Positions 53,284-61,064 of a stretch of 64,000 nt of DNA are shown here, piece after piece (positions within the stretch are counted from its first letter, which is position 1; each line of letters opens with the position of its first letter). The DNA is taken from positions 44,285 through 108,284 of the forward strand of contig CAJTNA010000002.1 in NCBI GenBank assembly GCA_910577845.1. The letters run 5' to 3'. The stretch is from an uncultured Christensenella sp. (GTDB taxonomy: Bacteria > Bacillota > Clostridia > Christensenellales > UBA3700). A model generated the notes under the pieces. It had not been told where the DNA came from. It did no database searches and saw nothing but the letters and a program-made list of their open reading frames with translations. The position numbers were made by a program, and so were the translations under genes.

Positions 53284-53478
53284 TTAGTTATTTCCGCTCT
53301 TTTTCATTGTGCGAAGGCATCTTGTGCAAACGTACTCTGTTGTCTCACGACCATTATCGTCAACTAATTTAACTTTTTGCACATTAGCGTTCCAAGACTT
53401 TCTAGCTTTACGGTTAGAGTGAGAAACTGTATTACCACTCATTTTAGATTTATTGCAAATACTGCATACTCTTGACAT
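53284..53478 (-). CDS. rpmB: Ribosomal protein bL28
   Basis: ATG 53478 with a strong AGGAGGTG site gives 64 residues (MSRVCSICNKSKMSGNTVSH start, WNANVQKVKL, and CTRC). The CSIC and CTRC pairs indicate the zinc-binding C+ form. It is encoded opposite to asp23, the same arrangement as rpmB/yloU in B. subtilis. Confidence 0.97.
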   Translation of the reverse strand: MSRVCSICNKSKMSGNTVSHSNRKARKSWNANVQKVKLVDDNGRETTEYVCTRCLRTMKKSGNN

Positions 53479-53801
53479 AGAACACACCTCCTATTAAGCA
53501 ATTTACTTTAGTATTCTATCACTAATTAATAAATTATGCAAGGAATTTTAAGCATATTTTTTATAAAATATAAAAATTTATGCAAAGATTGGTTAAATTC
53601 TACTTTTTTTAAATGTAAAGTTAATAATTTTAAGTCAAATTTTATATATTAGCATTAAGACGACAAAATTTTATTAAGTATTTAGGAAATTTTATATAGT
53701 TACACTTAGTGCATAAATATCGAATTAGTTCAAAAAATAAACAAAATAGCGTTTTATAAGGCCTTTTAAAGTAAATAATTATAAAAAATAATTTAAAATG
53801 C
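53479..53801. other. Divergent gap between rpmB and asp23
   Basis: It is A+T rich, with no gene and no strong hairpin; the asp23 promoter lies at its right end. Confidence 0.5.
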
Positions 53802-53830
53802 TTGATTATTTAAATTAATTCGTGTATTAT
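53802..53830 (+). promoter_or_regulatory. Promoter of asp23-fakA
   Basis: TTGATT (53802-53807) and TATTAT (53825-53830) with a 17-base spacer. Confidence 0.7.
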
Positions 53831-53855
53831 ATAATAAATAAGGGAGAGGTGTACT

Positions 53856-54206
53856 ATGTCAGTTAAGACAATAAATAAGTTTGGCAAATTGAGTATTACT
53901 GATAACACTATAGCAATGGTTGCAAGTCATATTGCAAGTGATTGTTATGGCGTAGTTTCACTTGTTTCCAGAAAATTGACCGACAGTATTGCAGAGATTT
54001 TTGGAAAAAAGTCATATGCTAAAGGCGTAAAAGTAGAAACAATTAAAAATAAAATCAACATTGAAATTTACGCTGTGCTTAAAGATGGCATTAATACTGA
54101 TGCGGTTTGTGATTCTATCAAAAGTGCTGTGAAATACAACATAGAATTTTTTACCGGTATGCGTGTTGACGAAGTCTTGGTTTATGTTGTAGGTGTCAGA
54201 GTTTAA
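53856..54206 (+). CDS. Asp23/Gls24-family envelope-stress protein
   Basis: The 116-residue protein has the Asp23 pattern: KLSITDNTIAMVASHIASDC, then a variable GVKVETIKNKINIEIYAVLK strand region, and TGMRVDEVLVYVVGVR at the end. Members form membrane-associated complexes in the Gram-positive envelope-stress response. GGGAGAGG precedes ATG 53856; it lies 15 bases before fakA, the common asp23-fakA pair. Confidence 0.94.
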   Translation: MSVKTINKFGKLSITDNTIAMVASHIASDCYGVVSLVSRKLTDSIAEIFGKKSYAKGVKVETIKNKINIEIYAVLKDGINTDAVCDSIKSAVKYNIEFFTGMRVDEVLVYVVGVRV

Positions 54207-54221
54207 TTGGAGCTTTAAATT

Positions 54222-55850
54222 ATGAAAATTTTAGATATATCTAAATTTAAGGAGATGGTTATTGGCGGTGCAACGTTACTTGAGATTAACAAAGATTACG
54301 TTGACTCCTTAAATGTTTTTCCAGTGCCAGATGGTGATACTGGAACTAATATGTCAAAAACATTGACAAGTGCTGTTAGTGAAGTTGACAGCAAGGAATA
54401 TGATAATTTTGAGGATTTGTTGAATGATTTTTCCAAAGGTGCTTTAAAAGGAGCAAGAGGAAATTCAGGAGTTATTTTATCACAAATAGTTAAAGGTATA
54501 AACAAATCTTTGGCAGAGGCAAAAGTTATTAATACAAAATCTTTTGCAAAAGCGTTGCAAAACGCTACTGATGTTGCATATAGTGCGGTTTCTAAGCCTA
54601 AGGAAGGTACAATTCTTACTGTTATCCGTTATATGGCGGAAAAATCGTCCTCTCTTGCAAATAAACATTCAAGTTTTATAGCATTTTTTGATGCACTTAT
54701 TGAAAAAGGTGAGGAAATCTTGAATAAAACTCCAGATATGCTACCAGTTTTAAAGAAAGCAGGCGTTGTAGATGCTGGTGGTAAAGGTTTGATATTTGTA
54801 TTCCAAGGTTTTAATAATGTTTTGAAAGGCGTTCCTATGGAACGTGTTGCACACGATGACGAAAATTCAATTGAGGATGCCATTGATAATTTTAGTGGTG
54901 ATATCCACGATTTAGAGAATATCAAGTTTGCATATTGTACAGAGTACTTTATAATCAACTTGAAAAATAAGACAACAGAAGAAGATATTGAGAAATTGCG
55001 TGATAAGTTAATGGCTATTGGTGATAGCGTTATTGCAATTGGTGATTTGTCAATGGTTAAAGTACACGTGCATACAAATCAACCAAATAAAGCATTACAA
55101 TACGCTTTAAGTATGGGTGAACTTGACAGAATAAAAATTGAGAATATGCTTGAGCAAAACCGTGCTTTAATTAAGAAACACGAGGCAAATAAAAAGCCAA
55201 TTGCTATGGTATCTATTTGTTCTGGTGGCGGTTTAGCAACTATATTCAAGGAGCTTGGTGTAGATACCGTTATCCAAGGTGGTCAAACAATGAATCCTAG
55301 CGTTAATGACATTTTAAATGTCATTGAAAATGTCAATAGTGATAATGTAATTGTTTTACCAAATAATAAAAATATAATTCTAGCTGCTGAACAGGCTGTG
55401 GAATTATCAAGTAAAAATGTTAAGGTTGTTCAAACCGTAAATGTGCCTGAGGGTATAGCTTGTGCAGTTGCTTTTGATATTAATAGAGATATTGATGCGA
55501 ATGTAGAGGCAATGCAAGAGGCGTATAGTGAAGTGTCATATGGTGAAGTAACTTACGCTGTAAGAAAAACCAATCTTGACGGCTTTGATTTGCAAGAAGG
55601 TGATATAATTGGCATTACTGATAAAAAGATTGTATCAAAAGGTGCAGATGTAAGTGATGTAACTTTTGATGTGATTGGAAATCTTGTTGATGAAGACAAA
55701 TCGGTTATTACCTTGTATTATGGTGAGGGCGTTACTGAGGAACAAGCAAATAGCTTAAAAGAAACACTTGCAGATAAATATGACGAATGTGATGTCGAAG
55801 TTTATGAGGGCGGTCAAAATCACTATTTCTATATGATTAGTGTTGAATAA
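54222..55850 (+). CDS. fakA: DAK-domain fatty acid kinase catalytic subunit (FakA/YloV)
   Basis: The 542-residue protein has the DhaL-type ATP-binding domain (NVFPVPDGDTGTNMSKTL near 29-46, GARGNSGVILSQ) and the FakA middle and C-terminal domains (CTEYFIIN, HVHTNQP, LYYGEGVTEEQA). FakA with a separate FakB phosphorylates exogenous fatty acids for phospholipid synthesis; no fakB lies here. GGAGC precedes ATG 54222. Confidence 0.95.
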   Translation: MKILDISKFKEMVIGGATLLEINKDYVDSLNVFPVPDGDTGTNMSKTLTSAVSEVDSKEYDNFEDLLNDFSKGALKGARGNSGVILSQIVKGINKSLAEAKVINTKSFAKALQNATDVAYSAVSKPKEGTILTVIRYMAEKSSSLANKHSSFIAFFDALIEKGEEILNKTPDMLPVLKKAGVVDAGGKGLIFVFQGFNNVLKGVPMERVAHDDENSIEDAIDNFSGDIHDLENIKFAYCTEYFIINLKNKTTEEDIEKLRDKLMAIGDSVIAIGDLSMVKVHVHTNQPNKALQYALSMGELDRIKIENMLEQNRALIKKHEANKKPIAMVSICSGGGLATIFKELGVDTVIQGGQTMNPSVNDILNVIENVNSDNVIVLPNNKNIILAAEQAVELSSKNVKVVQTVNVPEGIACAVAFDINRDIDANVEAMQEAYSEVSYGEVTYAVRKTNLDGFDLQEGDIIGITDKKIVSKGADVSDVTFDVIGNLVDEDKSVITLYYGEGVTEEQANSLKETLADKYDECDVEVYEGGQNHYFYMISVE

Positions 55851-55867
55851 TTTAAAATTGCAAATAC

Positions 55868-55897
55868 TTGGCTTGCTTTGTGGCAAGCCAATTTTTA
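55868..55897 (+). terminator. Terminator of asp23-fakA
   Basis: TTGGCTTGC (55868-55876) pairs with GCAAGCCAA (55883-55891), followed by TTTTT. Confidence 0.92.
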
Positions 55898-56056
55898 ATA
55901 TTATTACTTGTTGGTTTAATATTTTAAATGTTTATAATATTATTGATTTTAGCTTTAGTCTATTTGAATAAATATATTATCAATTGCATTAATGGAGCTA
56001 TCCTTGCCACGAAATGTATCAATATTTATAAACCTATTATAATTTTTATTATCTGA
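55898..56056. other. Spacer with the left part of the dispersed repeat
   Basis: GGAGCTATCCTTGCCACGAA at 55994 resembles the left part of copies A and B. CCTATTATAATTTTTATTAT ends just before the first tandem unit and mirrors its end, suggesting a further, truncated copy. No gene is supported. Confidence 0.5.
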
Positions 56057-56349
56057 AGCTGTAGTCAAGCGACACGTAGTGTCATTTGACATCAGCAAAT
56101 GTTAATTCAAACTGGAAACGCTTGTGTAAGTAAGCTGTATTGCTTCTTGCAATACAAAATTTTAAGCGGGCTTAAAATTTACTTCCTATAGTTTATATTA
56201 TCAAAAGCTGTAGTCAAGCGACACGCAGTGGCATTTGACATCAGCAAATGTTAATTCAAACTGGAAACGCTTGTGTAAGCAAGCTGTATTGCTTCTTGCA
56301 ATACAAAATTTTAAGCGGGCTTAAAATTTACTTCCTATAGTTTATACTA
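56057..56349 (+). repeat. Tandem 149-bp dispersed-repeat units directly before recG
   Basis: Two units, 56057-56205 and 56206-56349, differ at only four of about 144 positions. Each holds four hairpins: GACAC/GTGTC; CATTTG/CAAATG; TGTATTGC/GCAATACA (56136-56156); AAATTTTAAGC/GCTTAAAATTT (56157-56180, perfect 11 bp). In the second unit the first hairpin has base changes (CGCAGTGGC). The second unit ends ten bases before the recG start. Confidence 0.92.
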
Positions 56350-56358
56350 TAAATAATT

Positions 56359-58329
56359 ATGGAACTGAAAGATTTAAAAGGTGTTGGAGATAAAACACTT
56401 GAAAAACTAAATAGTCTTGGTATATATTCAGTGACAGATTTGTTGGAAAATCTGCCAACAAATTACTTGGATATGACAAATATAACCAAAGTTGAGGATA
56501 TTGTAGAGGGTGAATATTTGCTTTTAAAAGTAAATATTATTAAAGTATATCCAAAACAATATAGCAAAAACAAATTGTGTTATATAAAATGCGATTGCGT
56601 ATGTGAAGATTTGTCAATTAACCTAATTTGGTTTAATATGCCTTATATGGAATATAGCTTAAATTGTGGAGAAATTCTAGTTTGGGGTATATTGCGTTAT
56701 GAAAATAAAAGATACACAATGATTAATCCTAATATAGCGGATGTTGGTAATAAATATAAACTAAAAGATATTAAGCCAATTTATAGTCTAAAAGGTAAAA
56801 TAGGTGAAGTAAGTTATCGTAAAATAATTGATTTTGCATTACAAAATTGTAACATTCCTAATTTACTTAATGAACATTTTGATTTGAATAAAATTTATAA
56901 CAATATACATTTTGCAAAGTCAATGTCACAGATGCAAAATGCTCAAGAGCAACTTGCGATTTATGATATCGCCACTCAATTATTATGTTATAAAGTAGTA
57001 AGAAATATAAAAAAATGCACGCCATTAAATTGCGAATATCCACAATATGTGGAAAAATGTTTACCTTATAAACTTACTCAGTCGCAGAAAAACGCATTAA
57101 ATGATATTATGTTAGATTTGCAAAGTGGTAGTATTATGAATAGGTTTGTGCTTGGTGATGTTGGTTCTGGAAAAACTATTGTTGCACATTTAGCTATCTA
57201 TTCAATTGCAAGCTTAGGTATGCAATGTGCATTGATTGCTCCTACTGAAATTTTAGTAAAGCAACATTATGATAATTTTAATAATATATTTAAAAATTAC
57301 GGCTTAAAAACTTGTTTACTTACTTCAAGTATTAATAATATTGATAAGTCAAATATAATTGAAAAGCTTAAAAATGGCGAGATTGATATTCTTTTTTCAA
57401 CTCATTCTTGTTTAGAAAGTGATGTGAAGTTTGCAAATTTAAAGCTAGCAGTAATAGACGAAGCTCATAGATTTGGCGTTAAACAAAAAGCTAAGTTACT
57501 TGCAAAAGGTGACTGCGTTAATTGCTTGTCAATGTCTGCAACTCCATTGCCAAGGTCTTTTGCAATGATGATTTTTGGTGATTTGAAAATCAGTAAATTG
57601 TATAAGGCGGAAAGTAGAATATCTAATATAAAAACATTTATTTTACGTTCAAATAAAACCCCCGATATGTTTGCTTATTTTGCAAACAAAATAAAAACTG
57701 GTTCTCAAATATTGGTTGTTTGTCCACGTGTTGTGGAAAGTGAAGGTTTGGACTTATATTCAGTAAAGAGCGTATACCAGAGTTTGCTAAGTAAATTTAA
57801 AAAAGACGAAATAGGTTTGCTTTATGGCAGTATGAAAGCGGAAGAAAAGGAGAATATTATCAAGGGTTTTAGCAGTGGTAAAATAAAACTGTTAGTATCT
57901 ACTACAGTTATTGAGGTTGGTATAGATATTCGTAATCTAGATACAATAGCTATTTTATGTGCAGATAGGTTTGGTGTAGCGTCTTTGCACCAATTGAGGG
58001 GCAGAGTTGGCAGAGATGGTAGGGACTCGGAATGTTATTTGCATTGTACAAACTATACAATACCTAATCGTATTAAACAACTTAAAGAGTTAAACGATGG
58101 AGTGTTATTAAGCGAACTTGATGCACAAGAAAGAGGCTATGGTGATTTAATCGGCTTTAATCAAGCGGGAAAAAATCCATTTGAAAAGTTTTATATCAAA
58201 ATAACAGAGGAAATAATTAATACAGCCAAAGCCATTGTTGACACTACAGATATTGAAACCTTAGATAAAGAATTATTAGAAAAATATATGCAAAAATATG
58301 ATTTTTATCAAGATATTGTTTTAAATTAG
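56359..58329 (+). CDS. recG: ATP-dependent DNA helicase RecG
   Basis: RecG remodels stalled forks and branched DNA. The 656-residue protein has the N-terminal wedge/OB domain (LKGVGDKTLEKLNSLGIYSV; about 40-140), Walker A LGDVGSGKT, DEAH in VIDEAHRFGVKQ, SATPLPRS, and QLRGRVGRDG (motif VI). ATG 56359 lacks a ribosome site: the bases before it are TATACTATAAATAATT, so the start is unusual or leaderless. The repeat units end just upstream and may supply its promoter (TATACTAT). Confidence 0.95.
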   Translation: MELKDLKGVGDKTLEKLNSLGIYSVTDLLENLPTNYLDMTNITKVEDIVEGEYLLLKVNIIKVYPKQYSKNKLCYIKCDCVCEDLSINLIWFNMPYMEYSLNCGEILVWGILRYENKRYTMINPNIADVGNKYKLKDIKPIYSLKGKIGEVSYRKIIDFALQNCNIPNLLNEHFDLNKIYNNIHFAKSMSQMQNAQEQLAIYDIATQLLCYKVVRNIKKCTPLNCEYPQYVEKCLPYKLTQSQKNALNDIMLDLQSGSIMNRFVLGDVGSGKTIVAHLAIYSIASLGMQCALIAPTEILVKQHYDNFNNIFKNYGLKTCLLTSSINNIDKSNIIEKLKNGEIDILFSTHSCLESDVKFANLKLAVIDEAHRFGVKQKAKLLAKGDCVNCLSMSATPLPRSFAMMIFGDLKISKLYKAESRISNIKTFILRSNKTPDMFAYFANKIKTGSQILVVCPRVVESEGLDLYSVKSVYQSLLSKFKKDEIGLLYGSMKAEEKENIIKGFSSGKIKLLVSTTVIEVGIDIRNLDTIAILCADRFGVASLHQLRGRVGRDGRDSECYLHCTNYTIPNRIKQLKELNDGVLLSELDAQERGYGDLIGFNQAGKNPFEKFYIKITEEIINTAKAIVDTTDIETLDKELLEKYMQKYDFYQDIVLN

Positions 58330-58592
58330 TAGTTTTAGTATAAAAACATTAATATTAAATGCTAACATTTTTTATTTGTCAAGTTTGTAAACTATATTAA
58401 TGTAAATTAATAAACTATACAAATATCAAGATATTTAAAAGCTTTGTTTTAATTTATTAAGTTAAAGACAATTTGTCATATATATTTGTAAATTTTACGC
58501 AAAATTTTGGCATTATATGGAAAAAATTTGTTTTTTGTGTTACAATATTAATGTAGTATGTTACTATAATTTTAGTTGTAAGGGGAATAAAT
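58330..58592. other. Intergenic region before fabG
   Basis: A+T rich, with no clear terminator. A TACAAT-like box lies near 58540, but no convincing -35 partner was seen. Confidence 0.4.
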
Positions 58593-59330
58593 ATGTTAAA
58601 AGATAAAGTTGCAGTTGTTACTGGCGGTACACGTGGTATCGGACTTGAAATTGTAAGGCTTTTTGTGGAAAATGGTGCAAAAGTTATTTTGCTTGGCTCT
58701 AGGGCTGAAACTGTAGATAAAGCATTAAAAACTTTGGCAGATGAAGGTAAAAAAGTAGACGGATATTATCCAAATTTGACTTGCTATAATGAAATAAATA
58801 AGGTTGTACAAGATATTATCTCAAAGTATGGCAAAATTGATATTTTAGTTAACAATGCTGGAGTATCTGCAAGTGCTACAATTGATAACACTACTAGTGA
58901 GGACTTTAGTAAAATAATAGATTTAAATTTAAATGCTATTTTTAATATGACAAAGGCAGTTGTTCCTTATATGAAAGATAGGCGTGAGGGGGTAATTCTA
59001 AATACAAGTTCAATGGTAAGTATTTATGGTCAGCCGTCTGGTGTTGGTTATCCAGCAAGTAAATTTGCAGTAAATGGTCTTACAAAATCTTTGGCAAGGG
59101 AATTAGCACCTTTTAATATTAGAGTTAATGCAGTTGCACCTGGAATAACTAAAACTGATATGGTTGCTAATTTGCCAGAACAAGTTATTGCTCCGCTTAT
59201 AAAGTCAATCCCTCTTGGTAGAATTGGTGAACCACGTGATGTAGCTAATGCGTTTTTATTTTTAGCAAGCGATATGGCAAGCTATGTTACTGGCGACATT
59301 CTTTCTGTAGATGGCTGTGCAAGATGTTAA
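58593..59330 (+). CDS. fabG: SDR-family 3-oxoacyl-ACP reductase-like
   Basis: The 245-residue protein has the NAD(P) motif TGGTRGIG (9-16), NNAG, the catalytic Ser140, and Y153-x3-K157 (YPASK). Overall similarity is to FabG, which reduces beta-ketoacyl-ACP, but other SDR substrates are possible since no fab genes lie nearby. AAGGGG precedes ATG 58593. Single gene. Confidence 0.85.
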   Translation: MLKDKVAVVTGGTRGIGLEIVRLFVENGAKVILLGSRAETVDKALKTLADEGKKVDGYYPNLTCYNEINKVVQDIISKYGKIDILVNNAGVSASATIDNTTSEDFSKIIDLNLNAIFNMTKAVVPYMKDRREGVILNTSSMVSIYGQPSGVGYPASKFAVNGLTKSLARELAPFNIRVNAVAPGITKTDMVANLPEQVIAPLIKSIPLGRIGEPRDVANAFLFLASDMASYVTGDILSVDGCARC

Positions 59331-59853
59331 TGTGAATTATGAGTTTAATAAAATTTATTAATTTTTGTATAAAAAACAATGTTAAATTAATCTTTGATTT
59401 AAATTTGATTACTTATTAATTTTAAGTTGTTAATTATTATAAATAAGCGAGAGATTTTAAGTCCCTCGCTTATTAGATTAATGAGTTGTAAATCCATAAA
59501 ATTAAACAATTATTTGATAGGGAATTATTATTTATGATAATTTTATTTATAAAGCTTAAAATAATATTTAATTTAAATTTTTTGCAAATTAATAAATATT
59601 TAAATACATTATTCAATTATTATTGGATTGTGCTAATATACAAGATAGAAAATATATAGTTTAAATCTATTTATATAATTAATTTGTAACAAGTTTATAA
59701 TAGTTAGCATATAATAATTTTGTAAGTGCAATAATAAACTATGACCTTTCCTCAATTAAAGTAGCATTTTTAGCTTTTATAAAGCAAAAATGCAGTTTTC
59801 ACTAAAGTAATTATGACAAAATAAAATTTTTTAAAAAAAGTTTGTAAAAACTC
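59331..59853. other. Long gap between fabG and the tRNA operon
   Basis: It holds a terminator at 59442-59474 and a second hairpin, GCATTTTTAGCTTT (59764-59777) with AAAGCAAAAATGC (59781-59793), which has one bulged A and no long T tract. No gene is supported. Confidence 0.6.
59442..59474 (+). terminator. Probable fabG terminator
   Basis: AATAAGCGAG (59442-59451) pairs perfectly with CTCGCTTATT (59465-59474), 13-base loop; the T tract is short. Confidence 0.7.
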
Positions 59854-59882
59854 TTGCTTTTTTTTGAATGATTTGTTATAAT
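59854..59882 (+). promoter_or_regulatory. Promoter of the tRNA operon
   Basis: TTGCTT (59854-59859) and TATAAT (59877-59882) with a 17-base spacer; tRNA-Val starts 11 bases further on. Confidence 0.82.
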
Positions 59883-59893
59883 ACAAAAGCTGT

Positions 59894-59969
59894 GGAAGCT
59901 TAGCTCAGTTGGGAGAGCATCTGCCTTACAAGCAGAGGGTCATAGGTTCGAGCCCTATAGTTTCCACCA
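59894..59969 (+). tRNA. tRNA-Val (anticodon TAC)
   Basis: A complete 76-base cloverleaf with encoded CCA. The acceptor GGAAGCT pairs with AGTTTCC (one G-U). Anticodon stem TCTGC/GCAGA encloses CTTACAA, anticodon TAC. GTTCGAG lies in the T arm. Confidence 0.96.
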
Positions 59970-59972
59970 AAT

Positions 59973-60047
<75 letters not shown>

Positions 60048-60056
60048 TTTTTTTAA

Positions 60057-60130
<74 letters not shown>

Positions 60131-60135
60131 AAATT

Positions 60136-60223
60136 GCCGAAGTGGCGGAATAGGCAGACGCAAGGGACTTAAAATCCCTCGGTCCACAAGACCGTACCGG
60201 TTCAAGTCCGGTCTCCGGCACCA
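60136..60223 (+). tRNA. tRNA-Leu (anticodon TAA)
   Basis: An 88-base class II tRNA with a long variable arm (CGGTCCACAAGACCGT region) and CCA. Anticodon stem AGGGA/TCCCT encloses CTTAAAA, anticodon TAA. The acceptor GCCGAAG against CTCCGGC leaves an A-C mismatch at the fifth pair. Confidence 0.95.
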
Positions 60224-60232
60224 ACACATAAT

Positions 60233-60276
60233 AAAACGAACCATTGTATTAAAAACTGGTTCGTTTTATTTTTTTA
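60233..60276 (+). terminator. Terminator of the tRNA operon
   Basis: AAAACGAACCA (60233-60243) pairs perfectly with TGGTTCGTTTT (60257-60267), followed by ATTTTTTT. Confidence 0.93.
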
Positions 60277-60975
60277 TAATGAATTATTTGGTGTAAAGGT
60301 ATCATTATGTAAATGTTAAAAAATAGGCACTAAAAGAATTGAATCTTGAAAAATTTCTTTTTTCTTAACTTGCATTTTTTTAGTAGCTAAATAGTAAAGA
60401 AATGAAAAATAATAATTGTTACAACACTAAAGCAATTATTGATTGTTTATAGCTTGAAAAGTGTAATAGCCTTTAATGACATAATTATACCCCGATTTTC
60501 AGCAATAATTTTGTATTTTTTAATATTAACAATAAGATTAATTTTGTATTAATATCATTAAAAGATGAAATTAATTGTGTATAAAAGTAAGTTTGCTTTT
60601 TAGAAAATGTTGTGACTTTTAATGTGGGATTATTAATAAATAAATCAGTTGTAATGAAAATTACAGCTGATTTATAACTTTATTTCATATAAATAATATA
60701 CTATTATTAGGACCAAATAGGTAGGTGGCATTTATTGTCCTATTTAATATAAAAGAATAAATTATTATCTATATGTAATGTTCAGTTTGATTTTTAACAA
60801 ATTAATTTAGTTAAAACTTTAAAACAGACAGAATTATTCTAATGGAAAAAGTATTATAAAAAAACCGACAAAAAAAATTGTTTTTCTAAATGAAAAGAAT
60901 GTTTTAAAAATCGGTATTAATTAAAAAAAATAAATTAATAGTAAAAAAAATCATAACTACAATTAATAATCGGTA
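60277..60975. other. Long gap before the surface-protein gene
   Basis: It holds a hairpin AAATCAGTTGTAAT (60642-60655) with ATTACAGCTGATTT (60660-60673), motif copy 9 at 60893-60925, and a partial motif AATCGGTA at 60968. No gene is supported. Confidence 0.6.
60893..60925 (+). repeat. Recurrent intergenic motif, copy 9
   Basis: AAAAGAATGTTTTAAAAATC then GGTATTAATTAAA. A truncated copy, AATCGGTATT (60968-60977), abuts the -35 box of the next promoter. Confidence 0.7.
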
Positions 60976-61004
60976 TTGACAGATTTTTAATTTAGAGTTA
61001 TAAT
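60976..61004 (+). promoter_or_regulatory. Perfect consensus promoter of the surface-protein gene
   Basis: TTGACA (60976-60981) and TATAAT (60999-61004) have a 17-base spacer. Confidence 0.94.
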
Positions 61005-61064
61005 TATTTAGGTAATAATAATAGTATATTATTACTCGTAAAAGTGATAAGGGAGAATATAATT

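Noticed and set aside
56057..56349. CRISPR array
   Set aside because: There are only two long near-identical units with no short repeat/spacer pattern, and no cas genes.
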